Part shown: positions 48,200 to 59,500 of the stretch, one piece after another | Numbering within the stretch: position 1 is the stretch's first letter | Layout: each line of letters opens with the position of its first letter | From: Vallitalea sp. | GTDB taxonomy: Bacteria; Bacillota; Clostridia; Lachnospirales; Vallitaleaceae | Direction: 5' to 3' | Assembly: GCA_025210235.1 (NCBI GenBank) | Contig: JAOASG010000063.1 | Span: 1 to 64,000 of the forward strand | Length of the DNA stretch: 64,000 nucleotides | Notes under the pieces: generated by a model | Told to the model about the DNA's origin: nothing | The model's database searches: none | Seen by the model: only the letters and a program-made list of their open reading frames with translations | Translations under genes and position numbers: made by a program

Positions 48200-48913
48200 T
48201 TACATCCTTTTATATATATCAACTCTATATTTATATAAATCTGGTCTGTAATACGACTCCTCATAAAATAATTTTTCCCCATTTTGCATATAACTAATCC
48301 CTGTTATTTTTAATAATGCTCTAGCTTTTTGCATGTTAAATATTTTCATCATTATATTATTAGATATACAAGCATCAATATCACATGAAATATTTTCAAT
48401 TTTATAACCATAATGTTCATTTAATATTTCATATAGTGATTTGCTAACATCGTACTCTTGTAAATCATAACACTTTTCTTTTTCAATATAAACTGTTTCG
48501 AGTGCCATAGGAAGATCATTTCCTAATCTTAGTCTTTTTACTTTATAAAATCTTGTCTCATAAGGAACTTCCATAATATTACTAATTTCTTTCAAATTAT
48601 ACACAGTTGAAAATTCAATAATTTTTGTACTAGGATCAAATCCTTGTTCTTTTAGCGTATCTGTAAAACTCTTAACATTCCTTTGAAGAAAATTAGGTGA
48701 TGAAACAAAAGTACCTCTGCCTTTTTCTCTATAAACTAATCCATCTTTTACTAACTCATTTATGGCTTGTCTTACAGTCATTCTACTAATCTTATATATT
48801 TCACATAGATTTCTCTCTGATGGTATCTTTTCTCCAGATTTATAAATCCCACTACTGATTTTATCTTCTATATCCTTTCTTATCATTTCATACTTAGTTT
48901 CTATTCTTCCCAT
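48200..48913 (-). CDS. GntR-family (HutC type) transcriptional regulator
   Basis: 237 residues. N-terminal winged helix (KYEMIRKDIEDKISSGIYKS ... KIPSERNLCEIYKISRMTVRQAINELVKDGLVYREKGRGTFV) and C-terminal UTRA effector domain ending YEESYYRPDLYKYRVDIYKR. The start at 48913 follows AAAGGTGATGGT; a longer frame lacks a site. It is divergent from pflB, whose promoter contains TGTATACA, a shape typical of HutC-type operators, so control of pflBA is plausible. Effector unknown. Confidence 0.85.
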   Translation of the reverse strand: MGRIETKYEMIRKDIEDKISSGIYKSGEKIPSERNLCEIYKISRMTVRQAINELVKDGLVYREKGRGTFVSSPNFLQRNVKSFTDTLKEQGFDPSTKIIEFSTVYNLKEISNIMEVPYETRFYKVKRLRLGNDLPMALETVYIEKEKCYDLQEYDVSKSLYEILNEHYGYKIENISCDIDACISNNIMMKIFNMQKARALLKITGISYMQNGEKLFYEESYYRPDLYKYRVDIYKRM

Positions 48914-49365
48914 ACCATCACCTTTTACTCTCATACATTTCAATATGTGAAAAACCTCATCCACTTGCTCTTTTAATATAGTTATTAACGTAGTTTATAA
49001 TCTACATATTATATTAGAAATTCTTAATCTTGCAATTACCTATATAAATACATTTTAACATTCTATTAAATTCAGTTCAATAAAGTAATTAATAAACTAC
49101 AATAAACCTATATATTATATTTTATTACAATGTGTCTATCTAAGTATCATATCTTATCTAGTGGCTTCCTTTAAGTATAAAAAATTATATAGTTTTCTTC
49201 AATTTCTTGTTTATTATAATTAATTATATTTTCATTCTAGTAAAATCCATAGTCATTAACACTAATTATTTAAGTATTTCTTACTGAATAAGTTCAAATA
49301 AAAATAAAATCTTTTTACATTTAACTTTAATTATTAAATAATAATAATTATTTTTTAAAAACCTC
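48914..49365. other. Intergenic region between the GntR gene and the pflB promoter
   Basis: About 450 bp, very AT-rich. It holds the right part of a short palindromic element (to 49042) and a weak resemblance to a left end near 49081. No gene seen. Confidence 0.5.
48977..49042. repeat. Partial copy of the short palindromic family
   Basis: Right terminal repeat TAATCTTGCAATTACCTA (49025-49042) preceded by the inner ACATATTATATT motif. The left end is degraded, so the left limit is approximate. Confidence 0.5.
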
Positions 49366-49394
49366 TTGACGTGTATACAGTATTCATATATAAT
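49366..49394 (+). promoter_or_regulatory. pflB promoter with candidate GntR operator
   Basis: TTGACG (49366-49371), 17-base spacer, TATAAT (49389-49394). The palindrome TGTATACA (49372-49379) lies directly after the -35, where a bound repressor would block RNA polymerase. Confidence 0.75.
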
Positions 49395-49403
49395 ATGTTT
49401 GAA

Positions 49404-49491
49404 GTTAAATGTTATTTATTTAACAATCCAATAGCTTCACTTAGTTTTACTGATTTTAGAATGAAATAATTAATATCTAAATTATTCATTC
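49404..49491 (+). promoter_or_regulatory. Two hairpins in the pflB leader
   Basis: GTTAAAT/ATTTAAC (49404-49424) begins close to the expected transcript start, and GAATGAAATAATT/AATTATTCATTC (49459-49491, one bulged A) follows. Neither has a T run, so they look like mRNA-stabilising or regulatory stems in the roughly 145-base leader. Confidence 0.45.
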
Positions 49492-49547
49492 TATCAAATA
49501 TAAATAATTTTTTTGCAAATAATATTATGCAAGGAGGTCTTTAGACT

Positions 49548-51779
49548 ATGACAGAACAATGGAAAAATTTTAACCCTGGTAACTGGTCAAACGATATTGA
49601 TGTTAGAGATTTTATTCAATCTAATTATATACCTTATGAAGGTGACTCTTCTTTCTTAGAAGGTCCAACTAATGAAACAACTAAATTATGGGAAAAAGTA
49701 TGTGAATTAACTAAAGAAGAAACTAAGAAAGGTATTCTTGATGCTGAAACAAAGTTTCCTTCATCTGTTATCTCACATGGTCCAGGATATGTAGACAAAA
49801 ATCTTGAAAAGATTGTTGGATTTCAAACTGATAAACCACTAAAAAGAGGTATAATGCCTAATGGTGGTATAAGAGTCGTTAGAAATGCTCTTAATTCTTA
49901 TGGCTATGAACTAGATAAACAAACAGAAGAAATATTTACTAAATATAGAAAAACACATAATGATGGTGTTTTTGATGCATATACAGACAATATGCGTCAA
50001 GCAAGACATTCAGGTATTATTACAGGTCTACCAGATGCATACGGTAGAGGTAGAATAATTGGTGACTATAGAAGAATTGCTTTATATGGTATAGATTATC
50101 TTGTAGCAGTTAAACAAGAAGAAAAGAAACAATTAGAAATGGACTTTATGGAAGCAAATGTAATTGTTCTAAGAGAAGAAATTTCTGATCAAATGAAAGC
50201 ACTAAACCAATTAAAAGAAATGGCAGCTATGTATGGATTTGACATTAGCAAACCAGCTTCAAATGCAAAAGAAGCTATCCAATGGACATATTTTGGATAC
50301 CTAGGAGCAATAAAAGAACAAGACGGAGCTGCTATGTCTTTAGGTAGAGTTTCTACTTTCTTAGATATCTATATTGAAAGAGACCTAAAAGAAGGTACTT
50401 TAACTGAAAAAGACGCTCAAGAATTAATGGATCAATTTGTAATGAAGCTTAGAATGGTAAGATTTTTACGTACACCTGCTTACAATGAACTTTTCTCTGG
50501 AGACCCTACTTGGGTTACAGAAGCAATTGGTGGAATGGGAATTGACGGAAGACCTTTAGTAACTAAAAATAGTTTTAGAATTCTTCATTCATTATATAAC
50601 TTAGGACCTGCTCCAGAACCAAACTTAACTGTACTTTGGTCAGAAAAATTACCAGAGAACTTTAAAAAATTCTGTTGTAAAGCATCAATTGATACTAGTT
50701 CAATACAATATGAAAATGATGATTTAATGAGAGCTTGGTACGGAGATGACTATGGTATTGCTTGTTGTGTTTCCGCTATGAGAATAGGTAAACAAATGCA
50801 ATTCTTCGGTGCTAGAGCAAACCTTGCAAAAGCATTATTATATGCAATAAACGGTGGTAAAGATGAAAAATCAGGAGAACAAATAGGACCAGAATTTGCA
50901 CCTATTACTTCTGAGTATCTTGAATATGATGAAGTTGTTAGAAAATTTGATGGTGTTCTTGATTGGTTAGCTCAACTATATATTAACACTTTAAATATAA
51001 TTCATTATATGCATGATAAATATTGTTACGAAAAATTACAAATGGCACTACATGATAAAGATGTACTTAGAACATCCGCCTGTGGTATAGCTGGTTTATC
51101 TGTTGTTGCCGATGCATTATCCGCAATTAAACATTCTAAAGTAAAAGTTATTAGAAATGAAGAAGGTTTAGCTGTAGATTATGAAGTTGAACCAGATAGT
51201 TTCCCTGCATTTGGTAATAACGATGATAGAGTTGATTTAATCACAACTGAAATAGTAGAAAACTTTATGAATAAATTAAGAAAACATAAAACTTATAGAG
51301 ATTCTATACCTACAATGTCAATACTTACTATTACTTCAAATGTTGTATATGGTAAAAAGACTGGAAGTACACCAGATGGTAGAAAAGCTGGAGAACCATT
51401 TGCTCCAGGTGCCAACCCAATGCATGGTCGTGACAAAAATGGAGCAATAGCTTCTATGGCTTCAGTTGCAAAAATTCCATATGAGCATTCAGAAGATGGT
51501 ATTTCTTATACTTTCTCTATTGTACCAAAAGCATTAGGTAAAGATGCATCAACTAGAGTTGATAATCTTGTAGGTTTATTAGATGGATATTTCCATGATA
51601 AAGGACATCATATCAATGTTAATGTATTTGATAGAGAAACATTAATTGATGCAATGGATCACCCTGAAAAATATCCTCAATTAACTATAAGAGTTTCTGG
51701 ATATGCTGTTAACTTTATTAAATTAACAAGAGAGCAACAATTAGATGTTATAAATAGAACATTCCATAAAAGAGCGTAG
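49548..51779 (+). CDS. pflB: Pyruvate formate-lyase (formate C-acetyltransferase)
   Basis: 743 residues. Converts pyruvate and CoA to acetyl-CoA and formate by a glycyl radical. The adjacent active-site cysteines are in [20 protein letters not shown] (about 406-407) and the radical glycine is in RVSGYAVNF (about 718), at the usual distance from the C-terminus. AAGGAGGTCTTTAGACT precedes the ATG. The activating enzyme gene follows by 69 bases. Together with the por operon it gives two routes from pyruvate to acetyl-CoA. Oxygen-sensitive, cytoplasmic. Confidence 0.97.
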   Translation: MTEQWKNFNPGNWSNDIDVRDFIQSNYIPYEGDSSFLEGPTNETTKLWEKVCELTKEETKKGILDAETKFPSSVISHGPGYVDKNLEKIVGFQTDKPLKRGIMPNGGIRVVRNALNSYGYELDKQTEEIFTKYRKTHNDGVFDAYTDNMRQARHSGIITGLPDAYGRGRIIGDYRRIALYGIDYLVAVKQEEKKQLEMDFMEANVIVLREEISDQMKALNQLKEMAAMYGFDISKPASNAKEAIQWTYFGYLGAIKEQDGAAMSLGRVSTFLDIYIERDLKEGTLTEKDAQELMDQFVMKLRMVRFLRTPAYNELFSGDPTWVTEAIGGMGIDGRPLVTKNSFRILHSLYNLGPAPEPNLTVLWSEKLPENFKKFCCKASIDTSSIQYENDDLMRAWYGDDYGIACCVSAMRIGKQMQFFGARANLAKALLYAINGGKDEKSGEQIGPEFAPITSEYLEYDEVVRKFDGVLDWLAQLYINTLNIIHYMHDKYCYEKLQMALHDKDVLRTSACGIAGLSVVADALSAIKHSKVKVIRNEEGLAVDYEVEPDSFPAFGNNDDRVDLITTEIVENFMNKLRKHKTYRDSIPTMSILTITSNVVYGKKTGSTPDGRKAGEPFAPGANPMHGRDKNGAIASMASVAKIPYEHSEDGISYTFSIVPKALGKDASTRVDNLVGLLDGYFHDKGHHINVNVFDRETLIDAMDHPEKYPQLTIRVSGYAVNFIKLTREQQLDVINRTFHKRA

Positions 51780-51848
51780 AGAAAATTATATAGATTGTCA
51801 TAATATGTTATACTATATAAATAATACCATACCTAAGGAGGCTAACAA

Positions 51849-52586
51849 ATGAATTTAGTAGGTAAAATTCATTCAATTGAGACTTGTGGTACTGTAGATG
51901 GCCCCGGTATAAGATTTGTAATATTTATGCAAGGTTGTCCATTACGATGTAAATACTGCCATAATCCAGACACTCGAAAAATAGGTGATGGTGAAGAAAA
52001 AACAGTAGATGAGTTAATTACAGAAATCAAAAAATATAAATCTTATATGAAATTTTCTGGTGGTGGTGTTACAGTTACAGGTGGAGAACCCCTTCTACAA
52101 GGAGAATTTATTAAAGAGTTATTTAAATCTTGTAAAGAAGAAGGCATTCACACAGCAATTGATACATCCGGTTATATATTTAATGATACAATAAAAGAGG
52201 TTCTCGAGTATACTGACCTTGTACTCCTAGATATAAAGTGTTATGACAAAGATATGTATAAACACATTACTGGTGTATCAATAGACCCTACAATCTCTTT
52301 TATGAATTATCTAGGTGAAATTAACAAAAAAGTATGGATACGTTATGTATTAGTACCAGGCCTTAGTGATAACGAAACACATATAGAAAATCTATCTATA
52401 TATTTAAGTGGGTTTAATAATATAGATAAAATTGAATTATTACCATTTCATAAGATGGGAGAATTCAAATGGCAGGAACTTGGATATACTTATGAATTAA
52501 GCGAAACTGAACCACCTAGTAAAAATGAAATAATAAAAGCTATGAGTATTTTAAAAAAATATAATTTAAATGTTATAACTAATTAA
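51849..52586 (+). CDS. pflA: Pyruvate formate-lyase activating enzyme
   Basis: 245 residues, radical SAM enzyme that installs the glycyl radical on PflB. The cluster motif CPLRCKYCHNPDT (C-x3-C-x2-C) is near residues 29-36, with the glycine-rich VTVTGGEPLLQ motif for S-adenosylmethionine. CTAAGGAGGCTAACAA precedes the ATG. It shares the pflB operon. Confidence 0.96.
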   Translation: MNLVGKIHSIETCGTVDGPGIRFVIFMQGCPLRCKYCHNPDTRKIGDGEEKTVDELITEIKKYKSYMKFSGGGVTVTGGEPLLQGEFIKELFKSCKEEGIHTAIDTSGYIFNDTIKEVLEYTDLVLLDIKCYDKDMYKHITGVSIDPTISFMNYLGEINKKVWIRYVLVPGLSDNETHIENLSIYLSGFNNIDKIELLPFHKMGEFKWQELGYTYELSETEPPSKNEIIKAMSILKKYNLNVITN

Positions 52587-52806
52587 CTAAAAACCTTTTC
52601 ACAATTAACCAAATCATCAGTAATAAATATATAATAGTATTTATTACTGATGAGATACCAATGATAGAATATATTTACAATAATTAATATAACTAAGAGC
52701 CAACTAAAATTTAATAATAATCTTAATAATAATTTTTAATTTAATACTTGTATTATAACTATTAATAGTTTAAAATGTAGCTGTAAGTTTATTAAAATAA
52801 ATGTAG

Positions 52807-52989
<183 letters not shown>

Positions 52990-53004
52990 TATACTAAAAC
53001 ATAA

Positions 53005-53060
53005 GGAAAGTGCTTATTAGAGTATATAGATATTATCTATTGCTTTAATAAGCACTTTCC
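53005..53060. terminator. Large hairpin after the ferredoxin gene
   Basis: GGAAAGTGCTTATTA pairs exactly with TAATAAGCACTTTCC, and an inner ATAGAT/ATCTAT extends the structure. T runs after it are weak on both strands (TACATTTAAA; TTATGTTTTAG), but it lies between convergent genes and most likely ends both messages. Confidence 0.65.
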
Positions 53061-53103
53061 TACATTTAAAAACCTTTCCTACGTATTATTTCGTAGTATA
53101 ACT

Positions 53104-53694
53104 TCATTCCTTAACTTTTTGTTTTTTAAACATAAATCTTTTTTTATTAGAAGATGTTGCAATTTCTTGTCTCATTTTTTGCATTACCCTAAGAGTTTCG
53201 TCAAGTTTTTTATACCTTCTTTCTTCCATCTGTTCCTTTTCTTTAAGCATATATTTAATTTCTTCTGATACTTCTTTTGTTAATTCCTCTTTTAGCTCTA
53301 GATTATTTTCTTTTAATGTTTCTTGCAAAACACCTTTTATGAATTCCTGAAACTCTCGTATCTTGCTATTATTTTCTACTGGTGCGCTTTTTTGAATTGA
53401 ATTTGTAATCTTTTGAAGTGGTTTTGGTGAGAGTTCATTTTCTACTTCTGTATAGGGCTTGTCCTCTTCTGGAATATTTGTCAGCAACATTTTTATTGCC
53501 TTTAATTGAAGTCCTTGTTCCTTTAACTTCTTTACATTTTTTAATATGTTTAAGTCTTCTTCTCGAAAGTATCTATGTCCAAGTTCATTTCTAGGAATAT
53601 CTAATTCTAACTCTTCTTCCCAGTATCTTAGCACATGGGGTTCTACTTCTAATTGCTTTGATGCATCCGAAATAATATAACGTGTACCCACCAT
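53104..53694 (-). CDS. MerR-type helix-turn-helix protein with coiled-coil tail
   Basis: 196 residues. Residues about 5-75 form a MerR-like DNA-binding domain (YIISDASKQLEVEPHVLRYWEEELELDIPRN split over the helix-turn-helix, then GHRYFREEDLNILKNVKKLKEQG). The C-terminal part (about 115-185) is charged and predicted coiled coil. There are no cysteines for metal sensing. Architecture recalls RacA-like or RefZ-like chromosome-binding proteins more than metal regulators, but that is inference. AGGAGGGGAAAC precedes the ATG. Confidence 0.8.
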   Translation of the reverse strand: MVGTRYIISDASKQLEVEPHVLRYWEEELELDIPRNELGHRYFREEDLNILKNVKKLKEQGLQLKAIKMLLTNIPEEDKPYTEVENELSPKPLQKITNSIQKSAPVENNSKIREFQEFIKGVLQETLKENNLELKEELTKEVSEEIKYMLKEKEQMEERRYKKLDETLRVMQKMRQEIATSSNKKRFMFKKQKVKE

Positions 53695-53847
53695 GTTTCC
53701 CCTCCTACTTGTAAATTATTTCCATTTAATAACTATTATACCATATATTTACAAATATTCAAGTACTTTCAATATATTAAGAACATATTCGTAGTAAGTT
53801 AAATATATTACGTTAGAAAATGATCTAGTCACCTATAAGACACAAAA

Positions 53848-53887
53848 AAAAGATGTTACCATTTTAACCAATTTAGTAACATCTTTT
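53848..53887 (-). terminator. Terminator of the flagellin-fliS unit
   Basis: AGATGTTAC/GTAACATCT stem (extended by A-T pairs), 16-base loop, then eight T on the minus strand. It lies 13 bases after the fliS stop. Confidence 0.9.
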
Positions 53888-53899
53888 GCACTTAGAATA

Positions 53900-54376
53900 T
53901 TATGCTTTAAACCCTCTATCTTCAAATCCATTCATAATTGTTTCATTTAGTTGCCCTTTACCATATGTCAATCCTGCATATATTTTCTGAGCATTTTTTA
54001 CAATAACATCACTACTTTGAGTACTTGCAACTTGGGCAAATCCATCTAATAGTATTAAAGCCAATTTCTTAACTTCTAATAATGGTTCTTTTTGAAACTT
54101 CATAGATGCCTCTATAAGTTTCTTGTTCATATAAACATATAGCGAAAATAAATTCTTAGAAATTTCATAGGACATATCTAGATTATCTGTTAGTTCTCGA
54201 TGTAATCGATGAACCTTTACCATTTTTCTATTGAATTCATCTTCATTTTGATCTTCAATAGCATTAATACATTCACTAATACTATTAATAAATACTTCAT
54301 AAGTAATTACTAACAATTGCTCTCTATTAGCATTAATTATCCTATTTTGATAAGTGTTACTTGTATTTTCCTCCAT
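53900..54376 (-). CDS. fliS: Flagellar export chaperone FliS
   Basis: 158 residues. The TYQNRIINANREQLLVITYEVFINSI start is the FliS signature, followed by a four-helix bundle. FliS binds the C-terminal helix of flagellin in the cytoplasm and stops premature polymerisation. It lies 82 bases after the flagellin gene with a terminator just downstream, consistent with co-expression. Slightly longer than the usual 125-135 residues. Confidence 0.9.
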   Translation of the reverse strand: MEENTSNTYQNRIINANREQLLVITYEVFINSISECINAIEDQNEDEFNRKMVKVHRLHRELTDNLDMSYEISKNLFSLYVYMNKKLIEASMKFQKEPLLEVKKLALILLDGFAQVASTQSSDVIVKNAQKIYAGLTYGKGQLNETIMNGFEDRGFKA

Positions 54377-54458
54377 AATCTACCTCTTTTCGCTTTGCAA
54401 GTCCTAAATAAACTAATAATTATTATCTCATTTACTTAATTAGTAGAGCTTTATTGTT

Positions 54459-56246
54459 TTACCCCTGTAATAGTTGCAAAATAGATTGTGGTCTTTGATT
54501 AGCTTGAGCTAACATTGATGTACCAGCTTGAGTGATAATATTCTTTTGAGTATACTGAGCCATTTCAAATGCCATATCTGCATCTTGAATTCTAGACATA
54601 GATTCAGTCATGCTCTCTGATGCAACACTTAGATTATTTACTGTATGCTCTAATCTATTTTGATAAGCTCCAAGTTTTGCTCTTATTCCAGATATTTTAT
54701 TAATTGCTTCATCTACAATCTTTAATGCATATTCTGCACCTTCAACAGTTGATAGATTAAGATTTTCTATTTCTAATGCTTTAGGTGATAGATTAGGTAT
54801 TCTAATTTCCATTGATTGACCTTCATTTGCTCCTATTTGAAGATCCAAAGGCCCTGCATCTAATACATTTATTTTTGTCTGATTAAACACAGCAGCTTTA
54901 TATGCTGCTAATGCGCTTTTAGCTTGTTCTTCTGTGGCTGGGTTTGGTATCGCAGTAATTGCGTTAATAATCTCGTTATCACTTTTACCTAGGTTATTTT
55001 TTATTTTATCTCCTAAACTAGGAATGATTTTTTCAGCTTCTACTTGCCCTACAGCTAAAATAGCATCTACAACCGAAGTAGTTTGAACACTTGTTAACCC
55101 TGAAGCTGTACATGCTTTAGTTTTGGCTACACTAGAAGTGTTACCATTTCTTAAAGCATTTATATAAGTATCTACAAATACTTTTGATTTTACAGGATCT
55201 AGTGATTTGGTAATAGTAGCTTCTTCAATCCCTGCTTTATACGCACTATTATTTGTTGCAGTATCTTTTTGTGCTTCAAACTTCATTTCAAATCCGTTAA
55301 TATCACTTACTGTAATAACATTACCTTTAACGGCAATAGTTGCAGAAGGTGAAAAATCGCTATTTGTAGTATCAATACTTACTTCAACGTCTTTTCCTTT
55401 AACAGTTTGTGCAGATAATCCTAGACTACTTAATAAATCAGTGCTACCTTGTAAGTTTAATTTATGTTGTGAACCATATTGATTTATTTCTAACTCTAGC
55501 TTCATATTTTTGTTAAACTCAAATTGTGCTGGGTTACCACTACTATCTTTTGCAGTTAACTTAGCACCTACTTTTTCTCCTAATGTTCTTAATTTATTAA
55601 AAACATCTGAAGCCGTATCTGTTGCTTCTATTTCAATTTCTTCTCCATTAAGACTGATCTTACCAGATTTTCCTATTGTTGAAGTTGTAACTGTTGATGC
55701 CCCACCTTTTATAATTGCTTTTGTAGCATCACCTGTTATATTAATCTTATAATTTCCTGGTTTAACTGTATCTGATAATGAAATAATTTTGGCTATATCT
55801 TCATGTTCTGGAAAGGCTCTTCTATCAATATCTCCATTTAATAACTTCTTCTCATTGAATTCGATGTCTTCAGATATTCTTAATATTTCTTTCTGAAGTT
55901 GACCTACTTCTTTTTGTATTGCATCTCTATCAGTACTATCATAAGTACCATTTGATGCTTGTACAGATAATTCTCTTATTCTTTGAAGCATTGAATGTAC
56001 TTCATTTAACGCTCCTTCTGCAGTCTGAATAAGAGATATTCCATCCATAGTATTTCTCTTTGCTTGTTCAAGTCCCCTAACTTGTGTATCCATCTTTTGA
56101 GTTATAGCTAAACCTGCTGCGTCATCCGATGAATGGTTTATTCTAAGACCTGATGATAACCTTTCTAATGTTTTATCTAATTTAGAGTTATTCATATTTA
56201 ATTGATGCAATGCTCTAAGAGCTGGTATATTATGATTAATTCTCAT
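54459..56246 (-). CDS. fliC: Flagellin with long variable central domain
   Basis: 595 residues. N-terminal D0/D1 MRINHNIPALRALHQLNMNN ... LSSGLRINHSSDDAAGLAIT and C-terminal D1/D0 SRIQDADMAFEMAQYTQKNI ... MLAQANQRPQSILQLLQG are standard; the central part (about 175-500) is extra compared with 270-residue minimal flagellins. Within it GNYKINITGDATKAI- and ISLNGEEIEIEATDTASDV-like stretches resemble flagellin hook-IN/beta modules. The start at 56246 follows AGAGGTGTGACA. A SigD-type promoter lies upstream and fliS downstream. Secreted through the flagellar apparatus. Confidence 0.93.
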   Translation of the reverse strand: MRINHNIPALRALHQLNMNNSKLDKTLERLSSGLRINHSSDDAAGLAITQKMDTQVRGLEQAKRNTMDGISLIQTAEGALNEVHSMLQRIRELSVQASNGTYDSTDRDAIQKEVGQLQKEILRISEDIEFNEKKLLNGDIDRRAFPEHEDIAKIISLSDTVKPGNYKINITGDATKAIIKGGASTVTTSTIGKSGKISLNGEEIEIEATDTASDVFNKLRTLGEKVGAKLTAKDSSGNPAQFEFNKNMKLELEINQYGSQHKLNLQGSTDLLSSLGLSAQTVKGKDVEVSIDTTNSDFSPSATIAVKGNVITVSDINGFEMKFEAQKDTATNNSAYKAGIEEATITKSLDPVKSKVFVDTYINALRNGNTSSVAKTKACTASGLTSVQTTSVVDAILAVGQVEAEKIIPSLGDKIKNNLGKSDNEIINAITAIPNPATEEQAKSALAAYKAAVFNQTKINVLDAGPLDLQIGANEGQSMEIRIPNLSPKALEIENLNLSTVEGAEYALKIVDEAINKISGIRAKLGAYQNRLEHTVNNLSVASESMTESMSRIQDADMAFEMAQYTQKNIITQAGTSMLAQANQRPQSILQLLQG

Positions 56247-56304
56247 TGTCACACCTCTTCTTTTTGTATTATAGGCAAACCCCATACATTTTTCTCTATA
56301 TATT

Positions 56305-56331
56305 TTATCGGCTTACTACTCAATTTATTTA
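56305..56331 (-). promoter_or_regulatory. SigD (sigma-28) promoter of the flagellin gene
   Basis: On the minus strand TAAA (56328-56331), 15 bases, GCCGATAA (56305-56312), an exact match to the SigD consensus. The leader to the ATG at 56246 is about 50 bases. Confidence 0.9.
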
Positions 56332-56344
56332 GTAAATATAGTAC

Positions 56345-56467
56345 TTATTTATTACTAGTTTTACTTCTTTTATCATCTATACTTCCTATAAATTCGGTTA
56401 ATTTTTTTGCTAATAAATATATTTTTTCATTTGATTTTTTATTCTTTTCTGTATCTTTTTTATAACT
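56345..56467 (-). CDS. Possible small Lys-rich protein after the FliK-like gene
   Basis: A short open frame ending at 56345 with sequence RINSYKKDTEKNKKSNEKIY then LLAKKLTEFIGSIDDKRSKT. AAAGGAG lies near 56480 but the codon at proper distance is not ATG, so the start is unclear; an ATG at 56542 would overlap the upstream gene by 35 bases. No family recognised. Low certainty that it is expressed. Confidence 0.3.
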   Translation of the reverse strand, partial: SYKKDTEKNKKSNEKIYLLAKKLTEFIGSIDDKRSKTSNK

Positions 56468-56507
56468 ATTTATTCTAATCACTCCTTTGATAAATAATAG
56501 AAAAATG

Positions 56508-59500
56508 CTATATGCTAATTTCAAAGCTTCCTTTCTTATCAATACCCTTATTTTGTATAACTTTTTTGTGACTATCTAGTGGCGTTTCTATTTTCTTACT
56601 TTCATATTCAATTGAAATTTTATCATATCCAATATCCCCAAGTATATCTCTTAAATCCTTATCAAATTTCTTTATATATGTTGTTTCTTGATCTATTGAT
56701 GATGAAATATTCAAATGTATTTCTTCATTATTCATGCTAATCAAAGAGTGTACAATACCTATATTTTTTGTGTTAAGCGATAATAAAACTTTTAGAGATT
56801 CTCCTTCAGTTTTATTTTTCTCCATATAATACATATTAAGTTGTGTTATCTCTCCATTAAGCATTATAGGAATTTGTATGTAATCTTCCTTATTCTCTAG
56901 CTCTTTGTTAATATCTATTATTCTATTTATATCTTTTAGGTTATCACTTATATTTATTCTTTTATTTCTATTAAGTTGAAATGTTTTACCTTTTATTTCT
57001 CTTAGTTCCTTTTGTAATTGACTATAAATTAATTGTATATCTTCTCCTGAATGCAAATCATCTAAAGTTGTACTTAATTCATTAATTATATCACTATCAA
57101 TACTTGACTCCTTTATTTCATTCATTAAGTTCTTTAGTTTATTACTTAATTCATTGTTATTTTGCAATAAATTATCAATTGTATTAAGGTTTTTTAAGTT
57201 AATAGGCATCTGTAATTCTTCAAGAAACTTAATAGCTTCACCTGATACATTTCTTATTTGATTTAATTGATCTCTAATTTGTTTTGTTTCCACTTCTTGA
57301 AATTCTTTATTTTCATCTATAAAATCAATTATTTCATCTATTGATTTATCCATTATCTTATTATCTTCTAGAATTCTCTTTAAATTATTTGGAGATGCTT
57401 TCCTTATTAATTCTTTTAGATTATTTTCTAGATATTTCATATCAATAAGTGTATCTTCTGTTATTTTCAATTCAAATTCCTCTATAGCGTCTATTAATTT
57501 TACATTATTAGTTGCTTTTAATCCAGCTTTTTCAAAAGCTTCCTGTATTTGTTGTCTTGCAGTCTCACTATCATATTTTAGGGTTTCAAGTACACCATAA
57601 GAATCGTCGATACTTACATTTATATCAGTTTTTTTACCATTATTTCTTCTTATATATTTAGCGGCTTCCATTAAATTGTTTAAAGTCATTTCTAAATCTT
57701 TTTTAATTAAAAATCCTACTGCTCTTCCTTCAGATTTAGAAATAGTATTTAACATCCTATATATACCTATCATACTTTTTCTTTCTTTTTCTGAAAGGCT
57801 ATTGGATTTATCCATCTCATGTATATATTTCCCTATCTTATCGTTTAAATCTTCTCCTAGTAATTCATCAAAATCATCCATATATTCTATAACCTCATTA
57901 ACGTCCATATCAATGGGTGATAGGTTATCTTTTATCATATGTGCTACAATACTTGGATGAAGTCTGTTTAATATCATATTAACTTTTTGATCTATTACCT
58001 TAATATTATTTATATTGTTTATTGATATTTCCATCTCATTATGAGAAAGTATCTTCGCCGCTCTAAGATTTTTATTACTTGCTTCTATTCCTAAATCGTT
58101 CAATATTTTTTCTAGCTGGCCAAAAGCTTTTTTAATATTATCACCTAAATCTGCTCTCGGTTTAGTGCCTAGCTTATCATACATTTCTAATTGGTTATTG
58201 CTTATAGTGTTTGTTTCACCGTTACTAGTCATTGCTTTTAATGTAAAGTCTACAGTTTTATTCATTACTTTACCTAATATATTTGCTGAAGTATTTTTTG
58301 TTTTTTCTAAAGTAGTTAATACCTCTTCCATTTTACTAACATTTGTTTTTGAGTTTTCAACACCTACCCCTGATAGCTCTTTCTTAATTTCCACTTCTTC
58401 TATTTTTCTAAGTTCTTTTACTAATTCGTTAAGAGGCGCAGTATCTATTTTTATACCATTATTCAAAAGTCTATTTGCAGATTCTATCGTCATTTTTAAA
58501 CGAATTTCTTCCAGCTGTCTTTTAGCAGTTATATATTCTTTTTGTTGTTCTTGTGAAAAATCCTTTTTATTTGATAAATCATTATTACTTGATTCGTTAT
58601 TATTTAATTCCTTTTCTAAAGTACTAAGGTTAATATCTTCATTATTTTTTATAAGGCTTTTAATATTGTCGTCTTTTATTTTTGGCAAATTATGAAGTAT
58701 TTTTTTACTTTTAATATCGTTTTTCATTTTATCTTTTATTTTGTCATCATCTTTATTATTATTTTCTATTGTATTGTCTATTTTATTTTCCTTATATGTT
58801 TCATCTAATTTAATATCATCTATTTTATTATTATGAATTATATTATCTACTGCTTTATCTATTATTTGTTTAGGATTTATATTCTTTTTTATGTCTTTAA
58901 TATATAAGTATTTTTCAATATCTTCTTTATTTATCTCCATATCGTTTTTAATAAAAGTTTTGGCGGTTTCCAATGTATTATTATTTATTTCTATATTTTC
59001 TCTTTTAAATATTTTTTCTATTTGAGGCTCTAAATGTTTTAGTTCATGATCTGATATAGGAGGATTATTTTGTTCTACTAAGCTACTTCCATATGTATTA
59101 TGTGAATTATTAACTTTTCCACTGGAATATTTAGCTTCATATACTTTCTCTACAGTTAATTCAATGTTATTTCTAAGAACGTTTAATATTGCTTCATCTT
59201 TTAAATCTTTTATAGCGTCAAATTTATTAAGAGTACTTCTTATTTTCATAATATTATATTCTGTTACAGGTAAATTTTTTTCTTTTAATTCCTTTATAAT
59301 TGATTTTATCTCTTCTTTACTTCCAAATATCTTGGCATATCTTTCTAGCTCTTTATCTACTTCTTCTTTAATTTTTTTAGTATCATTATTTGTTACCGCT
59401 AGTTTATTATTTGATATTATTTTTTCAAATAAATCTATTGTAATTTTTTCAGGGTCATAATCCTTATTTATTATTTCCAAAATATCTTCATCTGTAACTT

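Noticed and set aside
49081..49140. Possible further left end of the short palindrome family (TAAAGTAATTAATAAACTA)
   Set aside because: The match is weak in a very AT-rich region and no right end follows, so chance similarity is likely.
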